Shown here: positions 55,045 to 63,435 of the stretch, one piece after another
Numbering within the stretch: the first letter of the stretch is position 1
Layout of the letters: each line of letters opens with the position of its first letter
Source: an uncultured Oscillospiraceae bacterium
Lineage (GTDB): Bacteria > Bacillota > Clostridia > Oscillospirales > Oscillospiraceae
NCBI GenBank assembly: GCA_958426425.1
Contig: CATZYY010000001.1
Coordinates: 28,318-92,317, forward strand
DNA: 64,000 bases
Reading direction: 5' to 3'
Position numbers and translations under genes: made by a program
Notes under the pieces: generated by a model
The model's database searches: none
Told to the model about the DNA's origin: nothing
The model's input: only the letters and a program-made list of their open reading frames with translations

Positions 55045-55236
55045 TTATATCGTTAAGGCCTGATAATTCAGATATGCAATCACATTGTCATAACAAACAT
55101 AGGCCGTATTTCCACTGTAAACAGCAGGAATTTGCTTGCTACGCACCCACTCACGGAGTGCATGTTCTGAGATATGGTAGCCATGCTCCACTAAAGTCCT
55201 GTGGATCTGGCGGATTGTACCGACCTTATATTCCAT
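55045..55236 (-). CDS. Excisionase-like small HTH protein
   Basis: A 63-aa protein of winged-helix/MerR-like type: TIRQIHRTLVEHGYHISEHALREWVRSKQIPAVYSGNTAYV. Size and place directly upstream of int match recombination directionality factors. AAGGGGG before ATG 55236. Confidence 0.75.
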   Translation of the reverse strand: MEYKVGTIRQIHRTLVEHGYHISEHALREWVRSKQIPAVYSGNTAYVCYDNVIAYLNYQALTI

Positions 55237-55409
55237 AATTAAGGCCCCCTTAATTTGATGATTTTAGTCGGTAAACGCATGTCCATTTCAACCGCCGCCA
55301 CCACCAAATCGAGCCGGCTCGATACCTACAACCAGAGCGCCCTTACATCATTTGCTCTACTCCGCCGCCACCACCGCCGCCTGATATTATTCTCCACTCC
55401 CTGTTACGA
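55237..55409. repeat. Gene-poor stretch with 14-bp direct repeats and a 16-bp perfect palindrome
   Basis: CCGCCGCCACCACC occurs at 55292-55305 and 55362-55375. Between the copies lies the perfect palindrome ATCGAGCCGGCTCGAT (55308-55323). On the minus strand these repeats read as poly-Gly codons in two very short frames. Possible binding site for the excisionase-like protein or another regulator. Confidence 0.5.
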
Positions 55410-57188
55410 CTAGTCATTTTCTTCCGAAGGTTCCTTTATCCCTCCGCCTGCCACCATGTTGAATACCCAACCACTGTCCGGGCCTTTGCTTTTCACCTCC
55501 CCATTGATTCCTAATTTCTTTAAGCAAGTATTTAAAGCCGATGTTTTTTTGTAACCATCACCTCTATTGTCATTCCTCCTATCTCCTGTTATGCTTTTGT
55601 AATATCGGTGGAGCGTTATACTAAACGTTCTCTGCTCACTTTCCGTGGACAACAGACGACCGTTATACTCGCCCAAGAAAGCCAGCAGAGCTTGTATCCC
55701 TTCCTTGGCGACATCATACCCCAGCCAATTCTGTTCATCATAAGCATCAGATTGACCGAGCCATTGATGGGCTAGGCGTGGGAAGGCGGAGTCGCCATAT
55801 AGTTCAATCAGTTGTTTCAACTGATTATAGAAATACTGTTGCCGATGCAACTTGTGAATATAGAGATAATTGGCTCTCCAATCTCCGGTGCTGTCAAGGT
55901 ATAAAAGTGTGCGTTCTGCCTGGGTAACATTTAGCTCCAGAAAACGGTCTAGAATCCATTTGAAACTTTTACTTTTAGTGATTTTATCCGCAAGAATTAT
56001 TAAATTACGGTTCCGATTTATCAGCTCATTAAGTCTCCGCTTGTCCACTGCTTTTACATAAAGTGTAAACTGAGGCGCACCTTTGAACCGCTTACGGCCC
56101 AGGGATTGCATAAACATGGCCCTATCTACATAAGGGATCACAACGTGCTTTAAATTGTCGTCGTTGATATTGACGCCACAATCCAGCACAGACGTCGTTA
56201 CGAGAACCCGACATGGGAGTTTTTCTTCGGATAAGAGTGTTTGCCATTCTTCGCTGTCTTTGGAGTCAGCAGAGATAAAGCAGGCGTCAGAGCCAATCTC
56301 TTCCACCAATTTTTTGCCTTCCTCTTTCGACTGAACGAATATCAGCCACCCCTCGTTACCCGTTGCCTCAATCTCTTCAAGCAAATCACTATACTCGTTA
56401 AAGTAGCGCACAGGCAACGTAGCATATTTTGCAGATACAAAGCGGTACCATTTAATACTCGGATACTCCCTTGCCTTTGGCGTTTTATAGTGTCGCCGGG
56501 GAATCCCGCCAATAACACTCTCCATGCGTTCCAAGGTCATGCCCTCTAGAATCTGAAGTTCTTTTTCTGCCAACGGAGGGATGAAATCTTCAGGTGTAGC
56601 GGAAAGATATATCCTCTTTGCTTTTTTGAAAAGTTCAGGAAATACATCCAACAATTTTGCTGTATTTCTATTAAAAGGACTATCTGATGTGAAGTAGTGG
56701 CACTCATCAATTACAACCACAGATACCTTCTTGGCGTATGCAATTCCCTCTTCTTTTTTCAGAAATTCATTTAGTCGTTGCAACGTCATAACTTTAACCG
56801 GACCAAAGTCTTCCCAATCCTTTATAACCAGTGAATACGGTCGTTTTGTCCATTTAGTGTCCTTGCCCTCTACTTTCTTTGCAACCTCCATCTTCTGTTG
56901 AATAGAGGTAGCAGTTCGGTTGCTTGCAATCAGCATCAGGCCCCCTAGTTGTACCACAACAGGTAAAACCACATTTATAATCCACCATGTTTTCCCAAAT
57001 CCGGTTGGGGCTTGTATGAGAATGGGTTCTGGGTCTTGAAGATCATCCTCATTAAAAGAGAGTACGTCATCAATACAAGTCGCCTCTGTGAATATCACAG
57101 GCTCATGTACATTTTTTGGACGATAATCGTCATCGTACTTTGAAACCCATCTTGCTACAGCCTCTTTCGGCGGTTCTTTTTTCAACAT
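55410..57188 (-). CDS. DEAD/DEAH-type superfamily 2 helicase
   Basis: A 592-aa SF2 helicase: Walker A APTGFGKTWW (near residue 57), motif II VVVIDECHYFTS, motif III LSATPED, and a C-terminal helicase half with LVTTSVLDCGVNI and YVDRAMFMQSLGRKRF (motif VI-like). Probably for replication or mobilisation of the element. GGAGG before ATG 57188. Reads from the minus-strand promoter at 57452-57480, leaving a leader of about 255 nt. Confidence 0.85.
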   Translation of the reverse strand: MLKKEPPKEAVARWVSKYDDDYRPKNVHEPVIFTEATCIDDVLSFNEDDLQDPEPILIQAPTGFGKTWWIINVVLPVVVQLGGLMLIASNRTATSIQQKMEVAKKVEGKDTKWTKRPYSLVIKDWEDFGPVKVMTLQRLNEFLKKEEGIAYAKKVSVVVIDECHYFTSDSPFNRNTAKLLDVFPELFKKAKRIYLSATPEDFIPPLAEKELQILEGMTLERMESVIGGIPRRHYKTPKAREYPSIKWYRFVSAKYATLPVRYFNEYSDLLEEIEATGNEGWLIFVQSKEEGKKLVEEIGSDACFISADSKDSEEWQTLLSEEKLPCRVLVTTSVLDCGVNINDDNLKHVVIPYVDRAMFMQSLGRKRFKGAPQFTLYVKAVDKRRLNELINRNRNLIILADKITKSKSFKWILDRFLELNVTQAERTLLYLDSTGDWRANYLYIHKLHRQQYFYNQLKQLIELYGDSAFPRLAHQWLGQSDAYDEQNWLGYDVAKEGIQALLAFLGEYNGRLLSTESEQRTFSITLHRYYKSITGDRRNDNRGDGYKKTSALNTCLKKLGINGEVKSKGPDSGWVFNMVAGGGIKEPSEEND

Positions 57189-57397
57189 AAGTAAGACCTC
57201 CTGTCATTAAATTTTAGAATTTAAGTGTTTTGATTTTCGCCCAATTTCTCCTTTTGTGTCCCTGCGATACCTCTGCCCCTGTGATGGCACAAGGGGCTTT
57301 GGCATTGCCGTGAGCACAAAGTCGAATTGGGACTAGTTTTATAATGAAAAATTTCGGTATGAGGTATCAGCAATACCTGTTTTTCAAGGTGCGGGTG

Positions 57398-57480
57398 TTG
57401 ACTTCGTTCGCCACATCTGCTATTATATCGACGAACAAATTCGACAGTTGCATAATAGCACAGGTGGCGAAAATTGTCAA
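57398..57480. promoter_or_regulatory. Face-to-face promoters with shared inverted-repeat operator
   Basis: Plus promoter: TTGACT (57398-57403), 17 bp, TATTAT (57421-57426). Minus promoter: TTGACA (57480-57475), 17 bp, TATTAT (57457-57452). Each spacer plus -10 belongs to an 18-bp inverted repeat (57409-57426 versus 57452-57469, 16 of 18 matching). The two promoters fire toward each other, with predicted starts near 57433 and 57445. Confidence 0.75.
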
Positions 57481-57525
57481 CAATAAAATCGAGTAAAGTT
57501 TATCAAATTATTATGGAGGCTTATC

Positions 57526-58128
57526 ATGTCGGTTTATTTTTATGAAATATTCAATGAACTGTGCGAGAGTACTTCTGCGATACCAAGCCAGGTCGCACAA
57601 AAATGCCATTTCCATAGGAGTACGATTTCTGCATGGAAGTCTAATCATACAGCACCTAGTAATAAGATTCTTGCCGAATTGTCAAACTATTTCGGTGTAC
57701 CTGTATCCTTTTTATCGCAGTCTCCACCATTTAATGACTGGGAGGAGATTGATAAGGATTATCGTGCTTTCTTATATGCTACTGGCATACCCCAGCAATA
57801 TCTTACAAATGAGTATCAGTTCGATTTTTCATCGGAAAAGTATAATTTAAAGCGGCTAGTACTCTTTATTGATACCTTTATCGCATCTGCCGAATATAAA
57901 AATGGAAAATGGATGATTACAAAAAAATATGACAATGGAGTGTTTAATAAAAAGGATATATGGCTGTCTTTAACATCCATTCTGAAAGAACTTCAAAATA
58001 TAGATGCTCCCCTTACTTACCATGATACACAGATGACACAATCTGTTCGTAATCGTCTCATTTGGGCCATCCAACTGGGTCTGGATGCCGCTGATGGTGT
58101 CAATAAGAAGGGAATAAAGAAGTCCTGA
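57526..58128 (+). CDS. XRE-type repressor, likely switch regulator of the element
   Basis: A 200-aa protein with an N-terminal HTH (about residues 8-65: IPSQVAQKCHFHRSTISAWKSN, LAELSNYFGVPVSFL) and a C-terminal domain of unknown fold (80-200). Driven by the plus member of the face-to-face promoter pair, which contains an obvious operator. A CI-like role is inferred. Strikingly AT-rich codon use compared with the chromosome. Confidence 0.82.
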   Translation: MSVYFYEIFNELCESTSAIPSQVAQKCHFHRSTISAWKSNHTAPSNKILAELSNYFGVPVSFLSQSPPFNDWEEIDKDYRAFLYATGIPQQYLTNEYQFDFSSEKYNLKRLVLFIDTFIASAEYKNGKWMITKKYDNGVFNKKDIWLSLTSILKELQNIDAPLTYHDTQMTQSVRNRLIWAIQLGLDAADGVNKKGIKKS

Positions 58129-58264
58129 CATATTTCATGGGAATTGTCACTTTCAAATTTGTCATTGTCCCCAATAAGAATAAAGACATGAATGTCTTTC
58201 TCTCAAGAGGGAGAAAGGCGGAGAGGGAAAGGGGGTGTAGCCACTACTATCGGTTTTCCGCCAA

Positions 58265-58345
58265 CTTACCGAGAGGGGGAGGGAGAGGTGCCTTTCTCTT
58301 TAAGGCCCCAAAGGGGCCGCTCTTTGGCTCTCCCTCCCCCTGTTG
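58265..58345. repeat. Large nested hairpin, copy A
   Basis: GGGGGAGGGAGAG and CTCTCCCTCCCCC are arms of a long inverted repeat enclosing a GGCCCC/GGGGCC hairpin. No coding evidence here. Copy B at 58471-58518 repeats the GAGGGAGGG arm motif. Confidence 0.6.
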
Positions 58346-58437
58346 CATGATCTTCAAGCATAATTGCTCTTGCTACTTTTTTAGAAATTTTCAAAATTGA
58401 AGAAAGTTTACATAACATAGAAGTAAGGCTATAATAC

Positions 58438-58469
58438 AAAATAGGTGGGCGTAGCCCACCTATTTTTTT
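58438..58469. terminator. Bidirectional terminator between repressor and recT
   Basis: Thirteen-bp perfect stem AAAATAGGTGGGC / GCCCACCTATTTT with a 3-nt loop (58438-58466) and a T-run on the plus strand. Confidence 0.85.
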
Positions 58470-58470
58470 G

Positions 58471-58518
58471 CCGAGAGGGAGGGACAATGGCGGCGATGCC
58501 GCCGTCCCTCCCTCTCGG
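58471..58518. repeat. Large nested hairpin, copy B
   Basis: Fifteen-bp perfect stem (58471-58485 with 58504-58518) enclosing GGCGGC/GCCGCC. Arm motif GAGGGAGGG shared with copy A. Resembles a palindromic interspersed repeat more than a simple terminator. Confidence 0.6.
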
Positions 58519-58607
58519 GCTCTCCCTCCCTTTTTACCCTCCCCACTTTTGTTTCGGCTCTATTCTCGTCTCATACGATAGAGCAACAAAAGACATGGGT
58601 TGATCTA

Positions 58608-59420
58608 TTAAGGTTCACTTGATATGATTTCGCCTGTTGCAGAATCCACAGGGATGGCATCTTCTACCATGGTAGGTTGCACCAGGTACATATCATCGCT
58701 GATCTCCTGCTTGATCGTCTCGTCCTGGGCCAAACCACGCAGGAACTCCGTCTTGAGAGGTGCGTACTTCAACACCCGTTTCAGGACAGTTTTCTTTGCC
58801 ATTTCCTCAAAGTTGGTCTGCCAGGGGCCATTTTCATAAGCCTTACTGTATTTCTGTGCAAAGGATCTGATTTCCTCTATTGACATGACCTCAAATCCAT
58901 ATCCGCCCTCTTTCGTCTTGAATACCGCATAGACATAGACAGGCTCGCCACGGTCACTGGCGGCTGGAATGTGCTTTAGTGTTGGCTCCAACCCAAAAGA
59001 ATAGGTAAAGGTGTCTTCCGAATAAACCACCTGGGCCTGAATAATGGAGATCTCACCAGAACGGTACGCAAGGTCGATCAGCCCCTTGTAGCCCAACTGG
59101 AACTGGCACTCCATTACGCCCTTGTTTCGATATGGGATCAGGTATGCTTGACCCAGAGGGGTATTCGGTTCAACCCCGAGTTGGGCTGCCGTCATCATGG
59201 CTCCCAGGAAGGACTGCGGCGTAGTCTCGGCCAACTTGGGGTTGGTGGAAAGGGCAGACAGGACAATACGAGTAAAGCGCTCCGGTGTGATCACATTCGG
59301 GAGCGCCTTCTTGATCTCTTTCTCCATCTGTTTGATATACTGCTGTAATGCGGGTTTACCCGTAGTAGCAACAGTTGCCTTCTGGGTTGCCTGCTGAATC
59401 ATTTTGCTTGCGGTTGCCAT
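58608..59420 (-). CDS. recT: RecT-family single-strand annealing protein
   Basis: A 270-aa RecT: NVITPERFTRIVLSALSTNP, QSFLGAMMTAAQLGVEPNTP, LIPYRNKGVMECQFQLGYKG and EEMAKKTVLKRVLKYAPL are characteristic. Promotes annealing with the YqaJ exonuclease encoded upstream in the same run. Gap to the DUF932 gene is 19 bp. Confidence 0.95.
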   Translation of the reverse strand: MATASKMIQQATQKATVATTGKPALQQYIKQMEKEIKKALPNVITPERFTRIVLSALSTNPKLAETTPQSFLGAMMTAAQLGVEPNTPLGQAYLIPYRNKGVMECQFQLGYKGLIDLAYRSGEISIIQAQVVYSEDTFTYSFGLEPTLKHIPAASDRGEPVYVYAVFKTKEGGYGFEVMSIEEIRSFAQKYSKAYENGPWQTNFEEMAKKTVLKRVLKYAPLKTEFLRGLAQDETIKQEISDDMYLVQPTMVEDAIPVDSATGEIISSEP

Positions 59421-59439
59421 ATTTATCCCCCCCTTCTAT

Positions 59440-60360
59440 TCAGGCCACCAGGGACACGAACTTGTCCAGCATGGCGTGACCGTCCATAATGCGGCCCCAG
59501 TTGTTCTCCCGATAGTTCACCGTCTTTCTCCTGGGAGCGTTGTGGGAGATCATGTCGCTCATGGCGTTGACGGCTCCCCAGGCGGTGCCTCTAAATTTCA
59601 AAATATCGGGGGCGAAGTAGCAGACCATGTACTCGTTTTTCAATTTCTGGATATTCTGTTTCTCCCGGTCGGTGCTGTTTTCAGTGATCGGGAACATCTC
59701 GTCTAGAATCTCCATCAATTTGTCACGGGTCACAGTCGTATTCGCCAGACGGTCAGCCGTCTGGCCCAGCTCGTCCATATAGGCGCAAGCCATCTCTAAA
59801 CAGACCCGGGCCTCATGCATCTTACTTGCCATGTCTCCGGTATGGCGGACAGACCAGGCTCGCCTCGCAGAACATAGGGCAAGATTCAGAGTATTGTTGC
59901 AGACGACCCGGATCGGCGTCATACAGACCCGAATCGCACCGCTCCCATCGTGGGTGTTGGTAAAACAAAGATACGGCTCGGTCTTGTCCCCAACGATCTC
60001 CGTCTCTGGCAGTTTCGCCAACAACCAGAGCTTACGGCCTCCGTTGAGGCTACCAGCCGTCTCATAGCGGACATCCCCACCGATCAGGGAGTCGGTAAAC
60101 TCGAACGCCTCGGCGTTCTGGACGATCTTATAGCGTTCAGAAACGACCCCCAGCACCGCCCCATCAGAATCCCGGACATTCGCCTTATAGTTCTGAATCT
60201 TCGCTCCGCCACAGACCTGAATATTACGCTGGACAACATTCCAGTCCAGACCGGCCATGCGAAGGGCATCGGCACTGTTGGGGGCCTCCTCTACTCGAGT
60301 ACCCAGGCCGTGCCACGGCTTTTCACGGACATACATCATGCTCTCTACTAATGCTGGCAT
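59440..60360 (-). CDS. DUF932 phage/plasmid-like protein
   Basis: A 306-aa DUF932 protein: REKPWHGLGTRVEEAP near the start, VSERYKIVQNAEAFEF, LCFTNTHDGSGAIRVCMTPIRVVCNNTL in the middle (given in parts). The family is common between recT and exonuclease genes in phages and ICEs; its biochemical role is not established. Confidence 0.92.
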   Translation of the reverse strand: MPALVESMMYVREKPWHGLGTRVEEAPNSADALRMAGLDWNVVQRNIQVCGGAKIQNYKANVRDSDGAVLGVVSERYKIVQNAEAFEFTDSLIGGDVRYETAGSLNGGRKLWLLAKLPETEIVGDKTEPYLCFTNTHDGSGAIRVCMTPIRVVCNNTLNLALCSARRAWSVRHTGDMASKMHEARVCLEMACAYMDELGQTADRLANTTVTRDKLMEILDEMFPITENSTDREKQNIQKLKNEYMVCYFAPDILKFRGTAWGAVNAMSDMISHNAPRRKTVNYRENNWGRIMDGHAMLDKFVSLVA

Positions 60361-60378
60361 AATAAAAACCTCCTTAAA

Positions 60379-61344
60379 TTATCCTGCGTTTTTCAGATTT
60401 TCCTCAACTTCTGATACCTTTACTTTGAATGGCCTCGCTATACTCTGCTTATAAAAGGGTTCCAGGTCGATCTCAGGATGGGCCTTGGTAAACTCCTGGG
60501 TCTGGAACGTCCGTCTGGTCTGGGATTTCCAAGAGACAGAGTAGATTCCGCAGTCCCCACGCTCTGCATCACCCATATCCGCCTTGATGGTATTCTCAAT
60601 GGCACCAATCTTTTCCAGGATTTCTTTTTTCTTGGTTTGAAGTTCAAAGTACCGGGACAACAGATGTTCCCGACCGAAGAGGTGGATGTCACCGCTCTTG
60701 CTGATGGGGTAGACGCTCTGCAAGGCGGCTCCGGTAGGCTCCAGGCCGTCTAGGGCGGGAGGGGTATCCTGCTCCACCAGATTCCAGAAGTCCCGCTCTG
60801 CGGTCATCAGGGCGTCGATCTCGGCTTGATCCCGTTCCAGAGTGAAGGTGAAGAACCCACGGCCATAGACCAGCACAGCGAGATACCAACGGGCGGCACC
60901 CGTCACCGCCATATAGTGAACACACTGTGCATAGTACTTCTCTGGGAACTCCACATTCTTGAACTGCCTGAGATTCAGCGTTGCGGTGGTCTTGCACTCC
61001 AGCCCAGCGTTCTCACCTACCACAGTCCGGTCAATGTCGGCATGGGCGAAGGGATAAAGCGAGTTGTAGAGCATAGCGTTAGACCTGCGGACGGCCTTGC
61101 CGGTGGCCTCCATCCATCGCTCCGCCACATACTCTTCCAGATCCCGTCCCTGCCGCATGGCCTCGTTATCCTCCTGCTCTGGCAGGCGGCCCGTCTTATC
61201 CGCCCATACGGTATAGGGCGTGGCATACTGGCTGAGGCCCACGATACCGGCGGCATCGCCCCCACCGATGGACTTCCTTCGTTGTGCCAACCAGTCAGGG
61301 CGGCTCATGGTGCGGGTGCTGAGGCGTACCAAGTGTTGATTCAT
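60379..61344 (-). CDS. YqaJ-family viral exonuclease
   Basis: A 321-aa lambda-exonuclease/YqaJ-type nuclease: WLAQRRKSIGGGDAAGIVG, the metal-binding Asp in HADIDRTV, LECKTT (E-x-K) and YYAQCVHYMAVTGA. It pairs with RecT for end resection and annealing. ATG 61344 has AAAGGAG upstream, preferred to the in-frame ATG at 61389. Confidence 0.93.
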   Translation of the reverse strand: MNQHLVRLSTRTMSRPDWLAQRRKSIGGGDAAGIVGLSQYATPYTVWADKTGRLPEQEDNEAMRQGRDLEEYVAERWMEATGKAVRRSNAMLYNSLYPFAHADIDRTVVGENAGLECKTTATLNLRQFKNVEFPEKYYAQCVHYMAVTGAARWYLAVLVYGRGFFTFTLERDQAEIDALMTAERDFWNLVEQDTPPALDGLEPTGAALQSVYPISKSGDIHLFGREHLLSRYFELQTKKKEILEKIGAIENTIKADMGDAERGDCGIYSVSWKSQTRRTFQTQEFTKAHPEIDLEPFYKQSIARPFKVKVSEVEENLKNAG

Positions 61345-61375
61345 TGTGATCAGCTCCTTTCCAAATTTCTTTTTC

Positions 61376-61410
61376 AAATAAAAAGGCAACGCAGATCCGG
61401 TCTGCGTTGC
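61376..61410 (-). terminator. Terminator or attenuator just upstream of the exonuclease gene
   Basis: Ten-bp stem GCAACGCAGA / TCTGCGTTGC (61386-61395, 61401-61410) with TTTTTATTT on the minus strand. It ends 32 nt before the exonuclease ATG, with no promoter in between, so yqaJ-DUF932-recT depend on read-through. Confidence 0.75.
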
Positions 61411-61453
61411 TCATTATTATGATACATAGTCATCCTTTTCCGCTTTAACGAAA

Positions 61454-61483
61454 GAATCCCCTGGGCCGCAACCCAGGGGATTC
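61454..61483 (-). terminator. Hairpin after small HTH gene
   Basis: Twelve-bp stem GAATCCCCTGGG / CCCAGGGGATTC with a 6-nt loop, followed by only three T on the minus strand. Confidence 0.55.
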
Positions 61484-61489
61484 CTCGTG

Positions 61490-61672
61490 TCAGAGGTTGG
61501 CCTGATTTTTGATAAATTCCTCAACCGCGAGGCGGGGGATTCGCCATACCCGTCCATTCTTATAGGCTTTCAGTTTCTTTTCTGCCAGCAGTACATAAAG
61601 AGCGTTCTTCCCCACCTTCAGGGCCTCGCACGCCTCGTCCGCTGTGAGCAGGTCATCATACGTTTCCAGCAT
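61490..61672 (-). CDS. Excisionase-family HTH protein, 60 aa
   Basis: Classic helix-turn-helix 'excisionase' family domain: LTADEACEALKVGKNALYVLL, LKAYKNGRVWRIPRLAVEEF. AAAGGA before ATG 61672. Starts inside the previous gene (17-bp overlap). Either a second directionality factor or a DNA-binding accessory. Confidence 0.82.
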   Translation of the reverse strand: MLETYDDLLTADEACEALKVGKNALYVLLAEKKLKAYKNGRVWRIPRLAVEEFIKNQANL

Positions 61673-61985
61673 GACTGCAATCCTTTCCACAGTTTTTACA
61701 AGTATTATTTCCACAGAATGGACACAGGCAGTCGGCCATGGTGCGCTCTTTCTTGATCCGATTGCGAGGCTTGCTTTGGGCAGAAAGAAATCCTCGTTTC
61801 TCAAGCTGCTGATAAACGGAGATCTCACTTCTGTCTAATTGAATTGCGATTTCAGAAATTCCCATGCCGCTCTCAAACATGATGGTCAACTGGCGCACTT
61901 CGTCCTCGGTCCAATACTCCCCAGAGCGTTGCGGTGGCCGCTCTCCAGTTCTTAAAGCAATCAACTCTTTATTGTGACTTTTCAT
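61656..61985 (-). CDS. HTH plus Cys-rich tail protein, 109 aa
   Basis: Residues 20-70 form a Myb/sigma-like HTH (YWTEDEVRQLTIMFESGMGISE, IAIQLDRSEISVYQQL). The C-terminal 25 residues carry CLCPFCGNNTCKNCGKDC, a probable zinc knuckle. AAGGAGGT upstream of ATG 61985. Overlaps the excisionase-like gene. Regulatory role inferred. Confidence 0.7.
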   Translation of the reverse strand: MKSHNKELIALRTGERPPQRSGEYWTEDEVRQLTIMFESGMGISEIAIQLDRSEISVYQQLEKRGFLSAQSKPRNRIKKERTMADCLCPFCGNNTCKNCGKDCSHAGNV

Positions 61986-62070
61986 AGGTTGTAATACCTC
62001 CTTAAAGATTATTAAGATGTTACTTCTATGAAAAGCCAAATTAAAAGATTAGAAATTTTTCAAAATGACA

Positions 62071-62105
62071 GTGGTTGTCCACATCATTTGCTATACTACA
62101 ACCAC
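62071..62105. promoter_or_regulatory. Inverted repeat between two regulator genes
   Basis: GTGGTTGT (62071-62078) and ACAACCAC (62098-62105), 19 bp apart, in the 128-bp gap between the regulators at 61985 and 62114. Operator or weak hairpin. Confidence 0.35.
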
Positions 62106-62113
62106 AGTGGAGG

Positions 62114-62347
62114 CTAGTCATCGAACTGCAAGAATTTGTAAACTGGCACATCGAGGACAGTGGCAATCTGAAACAGCGTGTCCAGGGATACCGCCTTCTT
62201 GATATTTGGAGCCTCCACATGGCCGATAAATGCCGGGGTACGGTCGATCTGTTCAGCCAGTTGTTCCTGTGTCAAGCCCCGGAGTTTACGATAGTAGGCT
62301 ATCCGTAGTCCCAGTTGACGGTACTCGGATTCATAGGCAGGATTCAT
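62114..62347 (-). CDS. Small XRE-family repressor
   Basis: A 77-aa single HTH: RIAYYRKLRGLTQEQLAEQI, DRTPAFIGHVEAPNIKKAVS, LDTLFQIATVLDVPVYKFL. GAGGTGAT before ATG 62347. A TGGGTA/TACCCA inverted repeat (62361-62377) just upstream is a plausible operator, located between this gene and the divergent WYL regulator. Confidence 0.88.
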   Translation of the reverse strand: MNPAYESEYRQLGLRIAYYRKLRGLTQEQLAEQIDRTPAFIGHVEAPNIKKAVSLDTLFQIATVLDVPVYKFLQFDD

Positions 62348-62390
62348 GTCATCACCTCGCTGGGTATATGTTACCCAACATGGACACTAA

Positions 62391-62419
62391 TTGACATGAC
62401 CCACTATTTAGGTTATCAT
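62391..62419 (+). promoter_or_regulatory. Promoter of WYL regulator
   Basis: TTGACA (62391-62396), 17-bp spacer, TATCAT (62414-62419), start near 62426. Confidence 0.75.
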
Positions 62420-62466
62420 ATTTAACAGATATAAATTTATCGCACAGAGCGCATAAGGGAGGGCTT

Positions 62467-63435
62467 ATGGAACATTTACCGGAGGCAAAGTCGGCACGGA
62501 TGCTGGCTGTTTACACCCGGTTAATGGCCGGGCAGGTCTTGAACAAGCATACTCTGGCTCTGGAATATGGGATTACCGAGCGGAGCGTTCAGAGGGACAT
62601 GGAGTCTCTGCGATGTTTCCTGACGGAACAGAACCTTCCCCAAGACGTGATCTATGACCGCAGAGAGCGGGGCTACCGCCTGGTCAACAGCGTTCCGAAG
62701 GGGTTGACCAACAGCGAAATCTTAGCCGTCTGCAAAATTCTGCTGGAGAGCCGCTCCATGATCCGAAACGAGATGCTGCCGATCCTGGACAAGCTGATCG
62801 ACTGCTGTGTACCAGAAGAAAATAAAAAGGCGGTATCTGATCTGATAGCCAACGAAAAACACCACTACATGGAGCCTCACCACGGACGGCCCATCCTCAC
62901 CGGCCTGTGGGAGATCGGACAGGCGGTGAAGAAACAGCAGGTGCTGGAAATCACCTATGAGCGAATGAAGGAGCCAAGGCAGGTACAGCGGCGGGTCTGG
63001 CCGGTTGGGATCATGTTCTCGGAGTATTACTTCTATCTGACGGCCTTCCTGGAGGATAAGTCAGACTTTGAGAATCCGGATGATCTGTTCCCCACCATTT
63101 ACCGGATCGACCGGATTCAAAATTTTAAGGTGCTGGACGAGCATTTCAGGATTCCTTACAGCGGCCGCTTTGAAGAAGGTGAATTTCGTAAGCGGGTACA
63201 GTTCATGTACGGCGGGAGGCTGGAACGGCTCCGGTTCCACTACTCCGGCCCCTCTCTGGAATCGGTGCTGGATCGTCTGCCTACCGCCAAGGTCATCAGC
63301 CAGGACGCCGAGGGCTGGATGATCGAGGCAGAGGTGTTTGGAAAAGGGATTGAAATGTGGTTGCGGAGTCAAGGAAATTATATTGCAAGCACCACTAAAT
63401 TAAACGAGGAGGCGGGAAATTTTTATGGCAGATAA
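62467..63435 (+). CDS. WYL-domain transcriptional regulator
   Basis: A 322-aa regulator: N-terminal HTH (YGITERSVQRDMESLRCFL), middle WYL domain (about 150-245; QVLEITYERMKEPRQ, WPVGIMFSEYYFYLTAF) and WCX-like C-terminus. WYL regulators often answer to nucleic-acid ligands and sit in mobile elements and defence loci. GGGAGGG upstream of ATG 62467. Confidence 0.9.
   Translation: MEHLPEAKSARMLAVYTRLMAGQVLNKHTLALEYGITERSVQRDMESLRCFLTEQNLPQDVIYDRRERGYRLVNSVPKGLTNSEILAVCKILLESRSMIRNEMLPILDKLIDCCVPEENKKAVSDLIANEKHHYMEPHHGRPILTGLWEIGQAVKKQQVLEITYERMKEPRQVQRRVWPVGIMFSEYYFYLTAFLEDKSDFENPDDLFPTIYRIDRIQNFKVLDEHFRIPYSGRFEEGEFRKRVQFMYGGRLERLRFHYSGPSLESVLDRLPTAKVISQDAEGWMIEAEVFGKGIEMWLRSQGNYIASTTKLNEEAGNFYGR

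Noticed and set aside
58137..58400. 87-codon frame after the XRE repressor
   Set aside because: No ribosome binding site; most of it is inverted-repeat DNA and the translation has no protein-like pattern.
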